Origin: Toxonevra muliebris
Taxonomy: Eukaryota; Arthropoda; Insecta; Diptera; Pallopteridae
Length of the DNA stretch: 64,000 bases
Assembly (NCBI GenBank): GCA_963691655.1
Contig: OY829330.1
Span: 17,974,182 to 18,038,181, forward strand
Direction: 5' to 3'
A model generated the notes under the pieces. The model was not told the DNA's origin and searched no databases. It was given only the letters and a program-made list of their open reading frames with translations. Both the position numbers and the translations under genes were made by a program. Shown in pieces: positions 9,614 through 20,067 of the stretch (the first letter of the stretch is position 1; each line of letters opens with the position of its first letter).

Positions 9614-12081
9614 TCATTTTTGTAGGTACCACGTGTTTAGGGCCGCGTGGGCGCTCCGTTTTTTTGAGCACATCCCTTTAACGTAAGCTAACATACAACT
9701 TCAAATAACCTCGAAGAAAAAAGTCTTGAATGGTCAGATCAGGTAATCTTTGCGAACTAATGCAAGTTGTCAAAACGGGAGATTATTCCATTATTCCGCA
9801 TTCTTAAGGGGTATAGTGGTTCATTATTTGTCTTTGTGTATTCTGCTTCCATTGCGCATTCCATTTACAAAAATTAGAGCAGCTTCCGATAGGGTAATGG
9901 TTTTTGTTCAAACTTGTATAATTAAAAGCAAATAAATTTCTCTGTGTATTTCAAAAAAAATTAATAAAAAACGAATTTTTGATATAAAAAAAAAAATCTC
10001 GATAGCGAGTGGCCTAAAACAATGTTCCAGCAATGTACCTTAAATATACATATATAAACCTGGAGTCGCAGTTGAGCTGTCACACTCCAGTATTGACAAG
10101 GCTAAAAATATTTAAGATGTATCGCTTGGACTATACACAGCGGATCCCGAAATTTCCTAAGGGGGAGTTTTAATTATTTCGTCCCAGAATTTTTTTTTGT
10201 GGTTCATGACCAACGATCAAAATGTATGATATTTTCATCGTTAAGAAAGGGTTTCAATCCCGATCGGTTTGAAAGGGATTTGACTTCAGATTGTAAGAGG
10301 AGAGGTAATGTTGAGCAATACTGCATTCACAGTCTTTCTTTGATTGGAAGTTTTCGTTCTGGAACTGAGTTTGAAAAGCTTAAAAATTAAAAAAAGAAAT
10401 TGAATGAATTAAAAGGCTCTTAGTAAATTTACTCTTATTTGAAACGTAATAAAAAGTAATGTTTTGCTTTACAGTATATTTGGGGTTTTTCCTCCAGTAG
10501 ATGGCTTTTTAGAAGCGATTAAATGTACTGTAAAGCGGAATTATGCAGCAGAACTTTCTTTTTTAGTAAAGAAGCTAAAATTTATCTCAAAAAAATGTGT
10601 CGCACAGTATTATTGAAAAACGTAACTGAAAAAGATTTATTCATGTTGGAGTTATAAACTTTCCGGTTCCTTTTTTTATAATGTTTTCACAGCAAAACTT
10701 GTAAAAAATAATTTTAAGTTAAAGAATGGAAAAAGTCTCGCCAGTTTAGTATTCTGAATCCGGCGGGTGAACACAGTTCCTCATCTAAAAACATCCCCTT
10801 AAAGTTTGAAAAGCGATGAATATTTGTATAAATTATCGGATCCACTCCAAAATTTTACGAGGCAATCTTAAAATGTTATTCTTTAATTAAAAATTTGTTT
10901 CTTTTAATTTGTAAGTCGTCGTTCCCTATTAAGCATAATAAAAGTTGTAATACTTCTACAAAAATCAGGCTTCAGTATATACAGAAATTACGGGACTAAG
11001 GGGTCGGTAGTGAATGCATTTAATTTCATTCTGCAATCCCCCAAAAAAAATAAAAATCTAGCTTCTGCCTTGTACATATTCGGCCTTGTATATTGTCTAA
11101 TTCAGTCGCTGATTTGAACGGCCCTGCATGCAGTGGTGTTTGTAGTATTGCATTGTTTGGTTTAGTTCAGGTAAATCACAACTACAATAACAACAACAAC
11201 AAAATAAACATGAAGAGCAAAATGAACATAAAAATGAACTCCTAAACGCACCCAAATCATGTATACATCCATTTGAATTCGGAATACTCACACACACACA
11301 CACACACATGCTTGAGAATAAATTAATATGATAGGCTAGTGTGAGTGCTCGTGGAAAAGCTGTAATCGCAAATACTGCAATGGAATTTTGAAATTCCGAA
11401 AATTATACGAAAGTGTAATGGCGTCGCAACAGCCAATCAGGATCTCAGGTAACGCCCATTCAAATGCGTATACTAAACGCGTAAGAGTGAAAGAGATCGC
11501 TCTATGCATGCACAACATAGCAGAGCACAAACAAAAGATTTAAGAAGTAAGATTATTTCTTTCACTACGTACTATGTGGAGTTGTTGTGTTTTATGTTTT
11601 GATATAGTATAATAATGGCTTTAAATTCAAAGAAATTAAGTACAATGCAACTACAACAAGCACAACCATTGGTAAACAAGTGAATGATATTGCCATATTC
11701 GGTCTTGAGTATAAGAAGAAAGCGTTAATTTCATAAAAGGCTGCTTGCTGTACTAGATTCTTATAAGAGGAAATTATAGCCAGAAGTTTAATTTTACAAC
11801 CAAAACAAACTTATAAGTTTTTTTTACAATAAAATCAATTAATAGTTATCTGGTCGTTCCCAATTTGAAAGTACACGTATTTAGGGCAAAGCTTTTTGAG
11901 TCAGCCAAATTATAACTAGTTCAAGTTATTTAGCGAAAGAAAGGATTTCCTTCCTACGTCTTCAACCCCGTTTTAATTTTGGTTAGTTTGTTTTTCCTTT
12001 TTTTAATTATATTTATTTATTTATCTATCTATCAAAGAATGATCTTTTCCCCAATTTTTTAATCTTTCATCTCTTCTCTTC
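9614..12081. other. Long stretch without recognisable gene or element
   Basis: AT-rich with no protein similarity that I can see. It holds a (CA)n microsatellite at about 11288-11308. 11330-11540 is slightly more balanced in base composition, and short open frames on both strands there show no domain. It could be old host intergenic sequence. Confidence 0.4.
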
Positions 12082-12205
12082 TCTATAAATATGAAAATGA
12101 AAATATGTGTGTGTGTTTCGAAATAACACCGAAACCGCAGCAAAGATTGGCAAAACAAATTTGTATAATGTTGCATTATGCCTCTGGTCATAAGATAGGC
12201 ATGGT
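12082..12205 (+). repeat. Helitron-like fragment, left of a hAT insertion
   Basis: Starts near TCTATAAATATGAAAATG, which resembles a Helitron 5' end, and runs to the hAT element. With the hAT element removed it joins 13274-13645, which carries the interior phrases of the Helitron at 21941-23356. Confidence 0.5.
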
Positions 12206-13273
12206 CAGCGGTGCCATATTTACAGATTTATCTGTAAATTACAGTATTTTCGGTCGGCATGCAGTCTTACAGATTTCCCTCAAATATTACAGTTTATTCC
12301 CCAATTTTACAGTTTTTACAGTTTTTGCAATAATATGTAGAATAGACTTAAATATGTTTTGGTTATCATAAAAATATAATTGTATTTCAGGGTAGCAAGT
12401 AGCGAATGTGGAAAGAATATTGCCCCAAATTAATACTAACAAAACTAAAATTCGAAAATTAGCTGAATCGAACAAAAGACTTACTTAAAAATGGAAAATT
12501 ATAAAATGGAACAAATTTCGTGGCATCAAGAGAAATGTACAAGAAATTTGTTGAAACCATTTTGAGAGCTTTTAAAACTGTTGTATTGATTACTGGTGAA
12601 CTGTGACTACTCAAAGAATCGGATCCAGAAATGTTCATTTAATTTTTTAACTAGTCATAACCAGAATGTTATTTCGTATTTATTATTAATAATAATAATA
12701 ACATTTTAAATTGATTTGTTTCTTTTTTATTGACATATTTTACTTAATTTTAATGGAATCAGTTTTTTTGATTTTATTAATATTACATATTAATTTTAAC
12801 TATTTCAGAGCATTTTTGCGAGTGGCTGATTGTTGTTGTCGTTATGATAAATAACACAAATCAAATAAATTAATTTTTAAATTTTTTTTGGTGAAAGTTT
12901 TATAAGAACTGGTTTAATATTAACCCAAAATTTGTATGTGTATTTGTTTTTTATTTCCGAATCATGCCTAACAAGCGAATTTTTTTTTCCAAATTTTGCA
13001 CCATTATTGTATTAGGTTTCCCGGAAGTGATAGGATTTAAAATTTCTGCCCCGTTTAAGAAAGCATAGCATCTCCCAAACATGCGGAAACTATTATATTA
13101 TTGGACCTATTAAATTTTGAATGTGTGATGGGCTGATGGGCAAGTGACTGAGAAACTTTTCAAATTAAAAATTTTAGATTTGTTTTTTCGTTTTTATAGG
13201 TTACAGTTTTTTTTCCAAAATACAGTTTTTTTTACTTTTAACAGTTTTTGCCCAAAAAAATATGACAACACTG
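12206..13273 (+). mobile_element. hAT element remnant with perfect 8-bp target duplication
   Basis: The ends are CAGCGGTGCCATATTT and, reversed, CAGTGTTGTCATATTT. The flanks are GGCATGGT at 12198-12205 and GGCATGGT at 13274-13281, identical. Next to both ends, TTACAGT/ACAGTTTTT motifs recur many times, as expected for subterminal transposase sites. A short piece of hAT transposase (dimerisation region) survives at 12399-12488, so this is an internally deleted derivative of an autonomous element. The 1,068-bp insertion splits a Helitron-like repeat, so it is younger than that repeat. Confidence 0.88.
12399..12488 (+). pseudogene. hAT transposase C-terminal dimerisation fragment
   Basis: In one frame the DNA reads VANVERILPQINTNKTKIRK, then LAESNKRLT and a stop. 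This fits the hAT dimerisation motif, in which an N--VER-FS segment is followed by (I/V)N--KTK-RN-L. Here FS has become LP and the homology is only 29 residues long. It sits inside an element with hAT ends and an 8-bp duplication, which supports the call. In full-length hAT proteins this domain packs against the RNase H-like core and mediates dimer contacts. Here it is a non-functional remnant. Confidence 0.7.
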
Positions 13274-13645
13274 GGCATGGTCTACAAGTGGGTGTGGCAC
13301 CTCCCATACAAACTATATACTTTTTTGGCTATAAATCTGGAACCATTTACGTTACAGTACCGAAATTTCGCACAAAGACGTCGATTGACAATGTCATACT
13401 ACAGGTAAAATATGGGTGGGATTAGAAAAGGGGGTGTGGCACCTTCCATATTGTCTGAATATTCATTTTGGAATATCCCAAGAACAATTTGAAGTCCAGT
13501 ACTAAAATTTGGTATGAAAGTAATATTTGCCCATGGCTTTCTGTTGTAATAAAATTATAAATAATATCTAGGTAACTGCGAATATGAATGAGAAATAACA
13601 GCAAAAAGAAAGATGTGTGCACTTTATATGGAAGAGTGCGCCATC
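13274..13645 (+). repeat. Helitron-like interior fragment, right of the hAT insertion
   Basis: Contains GTGGGTGTGGCACCTCCCAT, then GTACCGAAATTTCGCACAAA and a GGGGGTGTGGCACCTTCCAT phrase. The same order of phrases is present in the Helitron at 21941-23356. The 3' hairpin end is not seen here. Confidence 0.55.
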
Positions 13646-13797
13646 TGTATGCCAAATGCGAAATCTGACATACAGATAGTGGTATTTTCCGCTATTTTTA
13701 AAATCGAAAAAACCTCAATGCGTAATTTTTTTTTTCATTTTAGTATAGTGTTGCTAATGTTTCTGCATTTTCTTGATATACAAATTTACAAATTATT

Positions 13798-14205
13798 GGG
13801 TCGAAAAAAGTGAAACAGGCAACCTGAAAAAATGTTTTCTCGGATTTTTAGGACAACGATGTTTTTCGATAAAGGTACGAATATCTTTTTACCCCCTAAA
13901 AAAATTTGACTTATTTTTCAAATAATCGCGAGTTGTAAATTTACGTAGCATATTTTTTATTTTTCATATCTCGGAAACGAATAGTGATAACTAAATGATT
14001 TTTTTCTTAAATGAAGCTAAAGCTAAATATAGTTTTAATAAAATTCATGTTGTTCTTGAACAAATTTAATTTGTTCCAGTTATAAACAATTTATCTAAAC
14101 TGTTGCGAATTAGACCATGATCTCAATTTCACCCGACAATTATATTTAACATGTAAAAACATGCGTAAAATGACAAGTTAATCAAAAAAAAAAGTTACTA
14201 ACCTC
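13798..14205 (+). repeat. Inverted repeat pair I, left arm (408 bp)
   Basis: Reverse complement of 19661-20067. From the outer edge (GGGTCGAAAAAAGTGAAACA) through TGTTGTTCTTGAA, about 265 bp, I find no mismatch. Differences appear only toward the inner end. The arms face each other across 5.45 kb that includes decayed elements. No coding capacity and no clear target duplication at the outer edges. Confidence 0.92.
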
Positions 14206-15330
14206 TTATATGAAAGAAGTTACGCATATTTTTCTGATGACGCGCGTGTACTAATCAGTGCTGCCGAAGGTAGGTGGCATTCGCGACTGGGCCACATTTG
14301 CCACCCCCCCTCCCCCTCCCCCCCTTATCTTCTAATTTAAGAAAGTTTTATAATTGAAACAATCTATAATTTGTGCTTTTATCGATCATCTTTCATCCCT
14401 TCTACTTTGACAGTTGAGCTCTGTAAGTAATCGTGGGCAGACGTGTTTTGGTGTTCTTAGGGTGGTTGCAAAAATATTTGATAGTAAGTAAATCTTGTAA
14501 TAACTTTTTTATTTATTGAGTTAGAAAAAAGTTGTTTAACTATGTATTCCGGTGTTATTTAATTAAAGAATAAGCAATTGTTTCTTTTTATAATGACTAT
14601 TACTTTATCAAAAACCTTGAATTTTATTCCTTGACGGTTGCACCCCACCCCCTTGACGAATGTACCCCATGACTGGTACATTCGTCACCATTTTGGACTA
14701 CTTGGAAAATCATCAAAAAAATTAAAGAAATCATTAAGATAATTAACTCATAAAGATAACAGATGAAAGCTAATAAATGTAAAATGCTTATGGATAAACG
14801 TAAAATTGGTAGCGACTTAAGTGAACTATACATCTATCAATTTCATATTGCATGCGACCCACGTTTTTTGTTTTAAGTCATGCAAATATTTTCAGACCTA
14901 CTAAAATTCATAATTACATATTTTCAATACAATCTGTATGGGGTTATGAATCTGTATGGTGTTATAAATATGTATGGGGCAAGAAGAAATTATTTTATAC
15001 TTTTTAGTCCGCTTTAAAAACGTGGTATATTAAAAAATTTTTTTGTTTAAATTATTATTTTCTGCTTTTTAGTCTTGTATGTGTGAAATTTTTTACTGCC
15101 AATTCAACAACTATATAGGGCAATTTTCCGTGTTGCACGGTGTAATCGGTAACAAGATAAGAAAATTAGCACAGTTATATTTTTATTTGAAATAATATCA
15201 CATAAAAAGAATTGTACGAAAGTGTACCGAAAATCTTGCTTATGTACTGACGTATTTCGAACCTCAAAGTGTACTGAAAAAACTACGTTCGTATCGAAAA
15301 ATCCATCACTAATGTATGTATGTATGTAAC
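14206..15330. other. No gene; simple tracts and a short hairpin
   Basis: Holds an isolated hAT-like end CAGTGCTGCCGAAGGTA at 14256, a poly-C/CT tract at about 14303-14327, and a perfect 13-bp hairpin at 14654-14687 (TGACGAATGTACC, 8-nt loop). Open frames here are short and featureless. Confidence 0.5.
14654..14687. repeat. Perfect 13-bp hairpin
   Basis: TGACGAATGTACC and its exact inverse GGTACATTCGTCA are separated by CCATGACT. There is no U-tract or gene context, so this is not read as a terminator. Confidence 0.85.
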
Positions 15331-15390
15331 ATACATATTCTACTTCCGCTAAAGCAATGATTTTTACAACGATGAATACAATGCTTTGGT
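15331..15390 (+). repeat. Dispersed repeat family C, copy 1
   Basis: Contains CGCTAAAGCAATGATTTTTA and CAACGATGAATACAATGC. Related copies lie at 19376-19440, 21357-21620 and 48831-49015, all in the same orientation. Confidence 0.75.
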
Positions 15391-15660
15391 GTGTTTCGTT
15401 TCTTTGAAGAAAGAGTATAGATTGTAAAGAGGTCGCTATTCACTCTTGTTGAAATTTGAACAAAGAAACGTAGCAATTAGCAACGAGGTGCAATACCGTT
15501 GGTTTGACAGCGACGGTTGTCGACACATCCAGCGGACTGAATGCGGTATGAATGGATGAGTTTGACGTGTTCGATAAAACAAATATTTTACATTTCTTTT
15601 GGCAAATAATATTCAACATTTACAGTGTTTATATTTTCTTTATATACAAATATGCAAACG

Positions 15661-15938
15661 TTTGGTTGCGGTTTTGAATATTTCATATAATTACTTTGGA
15701 ATATTTTTCTACTGATTTCATGAAATCAAAATGCGAAGAAATTGTTGTTACTATTTTCAACATTTTACCTAAATATTTGTAAATAAGTATATGGAGATAA
15801 AATGTTGAAATATTTTAGTTGAATATATTTAGCTAAAATGTTGGAACTTTTCATATTTTATATTTTATAAACTTATAAATAAATTATCCTCCTTGTACAT
15901 TTTTTTACATTCACAACAACAAATCTTCTTCTTACTAT
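15661..15938 (+). repeat. Inverted repeat pair II, left arm
   Basis: Inverse of 17512-17744 plus 19300-19329. It shares GGTTGCGG, a block with TGATTTCATGAA, CAACATTTTACCTAAATAT, TTAGCTAAAATGTT and ATCCTCCTTGTACATTTT in the expected order. A Tc1 insertion splits the right arm; this uninterrupted arm shows the empty target site. Confidence 0.8.
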
Positions 15939-16409
15939 GATATTTGGCAAATGCCTTTTTTGATGTGTAAACATTTTAGCTCACGGTATGGGCAAAATTT
16001 CAAATGTGTAAAATGTAAGAATAACTGTAACGTAAGATGTAAGACAACTGTAACGTCCAGTTCCCCTCTCGCTCACACTACTGCGCGGCATGACTGTGCT
16101 ACTCTAAACAACAAAGAGAAGAGAGAAGAGGAGAAGAGAGGGAGAAATTAAAATACGAGCGGAGTTTGTTTGTTTGTGTTTCGATCAATTTACTCACGCA
16201 TATATGTACATACAAAAACAAAATGTGTGTGTACATTTATTCGTGACAGATGTGTGGAGATCGACTATACCATACAAGCAGAGAAGTCGCCGTAGCAAAC
16301 ACAAGCGTTTGATAGGTTTTGCATTCGGTTAGTTGGATTGGATTAAAATTAAATATTTTTTTAAATATAAAAACAATACAAAATGATAAATAATAAGGAA
16401 TCTAGGTTT
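15939..16409. other. No gene; purine-rich patch
   Basis: 15951-16151 is open but shows no domain. It ends in an AGAGAAGAGAGAAGAGG simple tract (about 16110-16146). Possible old unique sequence. Confidence 0.35.
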
Positions 16410-16485
16410 CAATAAATGTATAAAGAAATTGTAGTGATAATGATAGCAAACCGCGGCATTATAAAAATTTTGCTTTGTGCATTAA

Positions 16486-16690
16486 CCTTAGAAAGGCAAC
16501 ACTTTTTTATTTATATAAATAGCAAATATGTTAAACAGAAAAAATCAAACTTATTTATTATAAAATCACTTATTTACTTCAATGAAAATACATTGTTTGT
16601 TATTTTTATTAAATGCAGTTAAGGCAAATCTCTTTGCGGTGCTTTTAAAAAGTAGTGGGGTGACTGGTCACCCCTGTTGCCTTTCTAATG
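16486..16690. mobile_element. piggyBac-like MITE, 205 bp, TTAA target
   Basis: Flanked by TTAA at 16482-16485 and 16691-16694. The ends are CCTTAGAAAGGCAACA and, reversed, CATTAGAAAGGCAACA, with one mismatch. A further dyad, GGGTGACTGGTCACCC, lies next to the right end. TTAA duplication with C-starting ends is characteristic of piggyBac-type elements. The uninserted copy at 1-355 has a single TTAA at the same place. Confidence 0.85.
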
Positions 16691-16711
16691 TTAAATGCGG
16701 AAAGCACTTAT

Positions 16712-16787
16712 CGTCGCCTGAGAATTGATTTGGCGTATGTGTGTACAAATTCATATACCTATACCCCAAATCAATTCTCAGGCGACG
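16712..16787. repeat. Perfect 22-bp inverted repeat, 32-bp loop
   Basis: 16712-16733 (starts CGTCGCCTGAGAATTG) is the exact inverse of 16766-16787. The same motif, with one change, occurs at 3047-3068. Absent from family A copy 1, so it was added later or lost there. Confidence 0.88.
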
Positions 16788-16925
16788 TTATGTAAACTTT
16801 TCACATCTAATAAAATTTCAAATCGACAGGAAGAAAAACTTAAAGCGCGGAAAAAAGGATGCAATTGCTAGCATATAGTGCCCGATACATTGAGTAAAAG
16901 AAAAATAATGCAACTACAACATATC

Positions 16926-17054
16926 AGCCCTATTCATGATTTGGTGCAATTGCAAAATATTTCTGCTATCACAACAACAAATATGTGCGATATGGAATAA
17001 AAATTTGCATTTGCAATGATGCAAGACCATTTGCAATTTATAGTGAATTGGGCT
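16926..17054. mobile_element. Short AGCCC-ended MITE, 129 bp
   Basis: The ends AGCCCTATTCATGAT and, reversed, AGCCCAATTCACTAT match at 12 of 15 positions. GCAATTGCAAA/TTTGCAATT motifs follow inside. Family A copy 1 lacks it, which fixes the boundaries. The target duplication is too short or too decayed to call, so the superfamily is open. Confidence 0.75.
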
Positions 17055-17511
17055 ATTATATATAAAAGATAATGATATCCAATAAATTTTTAGGTTTATA
17101 AAAGAATTGTTTTAGTTTGAATTATTTATTTGGCATATAGATTATTCATCAAATCCCTATATATGGCTATACATATGTGAGCTTATGTATATGGAATTCA
17201 GTTGGCTTAACTGTTTACACATCAAATATCTTGCGTGCCTTGCACACATCCATTGTTTTTTTTCTTCATTTCTGTTACAAAATGTAGAACCACAACGAGG
17301 TGCAATGTTCAAACGATTGAAAATGTTAAATTTGAAATTCTGTAATGGCTTATTTTCGTCAACTATCGGGAAAACAACAAAAACACATCTGTTTTTCTTA
17401 TTCTTTGCTTTGGTTTTCTGTTACAATCAGATTTTAACATGAGATGCAGTGTTAATTCTCTTATACATGCTAAATTTCATATATCGCTGCTACGATACCA
17501 TGTAAACAAAC

Positions 17512-17744
17512 AAGTAAGACAAAGATTTTTTGGTATGAATGTAACAAAATGTACAAGGAGGATCATTTATTTATAAGTATATGAAATATAAAATATGAAA
17601 AGTTTAAACATTTTAGCTAAATATATTCACCTAAAATATATCAACATTTTACCTAAATATACTTATTTACATACATTTAGGTAAAATATTGAAAATAGTA
17701 ATAACAATTCATGAAATCAGTAGAAAAAGATTCAAAAGTACATA
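17512..17744 (-). repeat. Inverted repeat pair II, right arm, part 1
   Basis: Inverse of the inner and middle part of 15661-15938. It ends at TA 17743-17744, where the Tc1 element begins; the arm resumes at 19300. Confidence 0.8.
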
Positions 17745-19299
17745 CACACCTGCTCAAAATAATAGCTACACTTCATAACTATTCATTTTAACTCCTCTGC
17801 ACAACTTTTTTGGAAATTTAAACGGTAAATTGTGGAGAAAATATAAACAGCATAATCTGGCAACGCTGTTGTCAACAAAATAGATTTACTTGAACTTTCT
17901 GTGAATGAACTACAAATTGGTTTGCTCAAAATAATAGTTACACCTACAAGTGTAATTCAATACATTTTAATAAAAGTTAATATTACATTTTTTTCGGATT
18001 TTTTTTTTAAGAACGGTAAGCTTTCTCTAATATTTTTTGCAAAACGACATGAATTGATAATGGAAATTCTTATTCATATGGGTCGTAAATCACATCGCAC
18101 CGACGAAAAACCCTCGATCGATTTCCAACTTGAGAAAATATGGGAAATTTCTTCGGTGCATTGGTGAACTTACTAACATATCCCATAATTTTGTCAGAAA
18201 TGTGATAAAAAAGAGAAAATCGAAGGTAGGCCTTCAAAAACAAACACAACGCTTGATCGACATGGTGGAGGTGACTATTCACCTAATGCAGAAAGGACCC
18301 ATTTAAATCATTAAAGGCGATTGCAGTAAAAATTGGAAACGAGGTTAGTGCTGAAATAATTTGGTGACGGCTATAAAAAGTCAACCCACCAGGATGAATA
18401 GCCACAAAAGTTCCCTTAACGCAAAAAAAAAATATTGTATATAAGGCTAAATTATAAAAAAGGACCACGAAAATTGGTAAGGACCTGAAAGCAAAAAACA
18501 ATGAAGAAATATTTTATGGTGTGACGAAACTAAGGACGCCTCAAAGGCAAAGATGTTTCATGTTTGTTTAACAAAAAAAAAAAAAAACAATGAAGCATGG
18601 AGGTAGAAGTATTACGGTGTGGGGTGTTACCTTTCATGGATATGTCCTATATACCTGACAACAAATAAAATAACTGTCGCCGAATACAAGGAACAATTGG
18701 AAAATGTGATGCTACCCTATTCTGAGAAAAACATGCCTTTGCATTGAGTCCTTTAGCAATATAACGACCCAAAGCACATCCCATGCTGGTAAAAAAAAAT
18801 ACTTTGAGGACCATTAAGTCAATTTCTTGTCTAGTCCCCGGACTTGAAACCGATAGAAAACCTGTGGGGAGAGTTGAAAAACAAATTGTCCAAGCAAAAT
18901 ATGGTACGACATACTCAAGCAATCCTGTCAGACTTTAATCAACAGCATGCCGAAATGAATCGTGAAAGTAGTCCAACATGGGGGTGGATATACAGGTTAT
19001 TAGATAAATAATTAAAAATAAATACAAAACTATTCTTACCGTTGTTAATTTTTTTGTACTTTTCTATAAAGCATAAGTGTACCTATTTTTATGAGCAGGC
19101 TGATTTAGGCAAAATAAATATTTATCGATCTCAACTTTTGTACTTTACACTATATATTAAAGAAATTTTTTTTTTTTATATGTATAAAATCAAAGAAATA
19201 ATGTGCGTTTGTTTTGTTTTGAAAATGTTAAATAAAAATAATTTTCTGTTTTGTTGAAGTTAGAATTCTAATGTGTAACTATTATTTTAAGCAGGTGTG
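17745..19299 (+). mobile_element. Tc1-family DNA transposon, defective, IR/DR structure
   Basis: The ends are CACACCTGCTCAAAATAATA and, reversed, CACACCTGCTTAAAATAATA, each flanked by TA (17743-17744 and 19300-19301). A second copy of the end motif lies inside each terminus: GCTCAAAATAATAGTTACAC at about 17925 and, reversed, CCTGCTCATAAAAATAGG at about 19083-19100. This gives the inverted/direct repeat layout known from Bari- and Minos-like Tc1 elements. The 1,555-bp length is normal for an autonomous Tc1 element, but the transposase is broken. The element splits the right arm of inverted repeat pair II. The intact left arm shows TTATATGAAAT at this site, confirming a TA target. Confidence 0.9.
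18030..18995 (+). pseudogene. Tc1 transposase pseudogene
   Basis: The coding region is readable only with several frameshifts and stops. Late landmarks are clear: a MKHGG-RSITVWG-type block at about 18592-18630 before the second catalytic region, QQYNDPKHIP at about 18753-18785, SPDLKPIENLWGELKNKL at about 18834-18890, and QAILSDFNQQH further on. In active Tc1 proteins the segment corresponding to QYNDPKH carries the catalytic aspartate as DNDPKHT; here it reads YNDPKHI, and flanking frames are interrupted. The enzyme would cut and paste its own DNA at TA dinucleotides. This copy cannot encode it. Confidence 0.85.
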
Positions 19300-19329
19300 T
19301 ATATGAAATATGCAAATCCGCAACCATTT
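19300..19329 (-). repeat. Inverted repeat pair II, right arm, part 2
   Basis: TATGAAATATGCAAATCCGC continues the arm interrupted by the Tc1 element. The inverse in the left arm is at about 15661-15695. Confidence 0.7.
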
Positions 19330-19375
19330 GTCTCTCTCTCATTTGTCTTTGAATTTGTGTATGTATACACATATC

Positions 19376-19440
19376 CATATATTCTACTCCCGCTAAAGCA
19401 ATGAATTTTACAACGATGAATGCAATGTTTTGATCAATGA
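19376..19440 (+). repeat. Dispersed repeat family C, copy 2
   Basis: CGCTAAAGCAATGAATTTTA and CAACGATGAATGCAATG match family C. Confidence 0.7.
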
Positions 19441-19660
19441 AAAAATGGAAAAACTTCCGATGCTAATATTTTAAATATTATTATATTTATATATTTTTTG
19501 GATACTTCATATTGCACTGTCTTCCAGTTCTGAACTATATTTAAAATTTCAAGTCTCTAGCTCATCGGGAAGTTAGTTTAAAATCTATTGCAAAATTTGT
19601 ACCGAACAGACTGACAGACAGACAGACACCATTAAAAGCGAGTTGATATAAACGTGATAG

Positions 19661-20067
19661 GAGGTTACTAACTTTTTTTTTTATTTACTTGGTGTCATTT
19701 TACGCATGTAAAAAGATAAATATAATTGTCAGGTGAAATTGAGATCATGGTCTAATTCGCAACAGTTTAGAAAAATTGTTTATAACTGGAACAAATTAAA
19801 TTTTTTCAAGAACAACATGAATTTTATTAAAACTATATTTAGCTTTAGCTTCATTTAAGAAAAAAATCATTTAGTTATCACTATTCGTTTCCGAGATATG
19901 AAAAATAAAAAATATGCTACGTAAATTTACAACTCGCGATTATTTGAAAAATAAGTCAAATTTTTTTAGGGGGTAAAAAGATATTCGTACCTTTATCGAA
20001 AAACATCGTTGTCCTAAAAATCCGAGAAAACATTTTTTCAGGTTGCCTGTTTCACTTTTTTCGACCC
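19661..20067 (-). repeat. Inverted repeat pair I, right arm (407 bp)
   Basis: Reverse complement of 13798-14205. The outer edge is TTTTTTCGACCC at 20056-20067. Just inside, at about 19606-19630, is a GACAGACAGACAGACACC tract, as often seen near repeat borders. Confidence 0.92.

Larger units (their letters stand above)
16410..17252 (+). repeat. Dispersed repeat family A, copy 2, with three insertions
   Basis: Corresponds to 1-355. Homology is broken by a TTAA-flanked MITE (16486-16690), by a block containing a perfect hairpin (about 16695-16860), and by a 129-bp AGCCC-ended MITE (16926-17054). Copy 1 retains CACATTAACCGG at the first site and CAACGTATCATGTATAAAAG at the third, so both empty sites are visible. 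Confidence 0.82.

Noticed and set aside
11097..11309. 70-residue reverse frame with Cys/Val repeats
   Set aside because: The start is encoded by a (CA)n microsatellite; no domain.
14654..14687. Intrinsic transcription terminator
   Set aside because: The hairpin is perfect but has no T-tract, no upstream gene, and the genome is eukaryotic.
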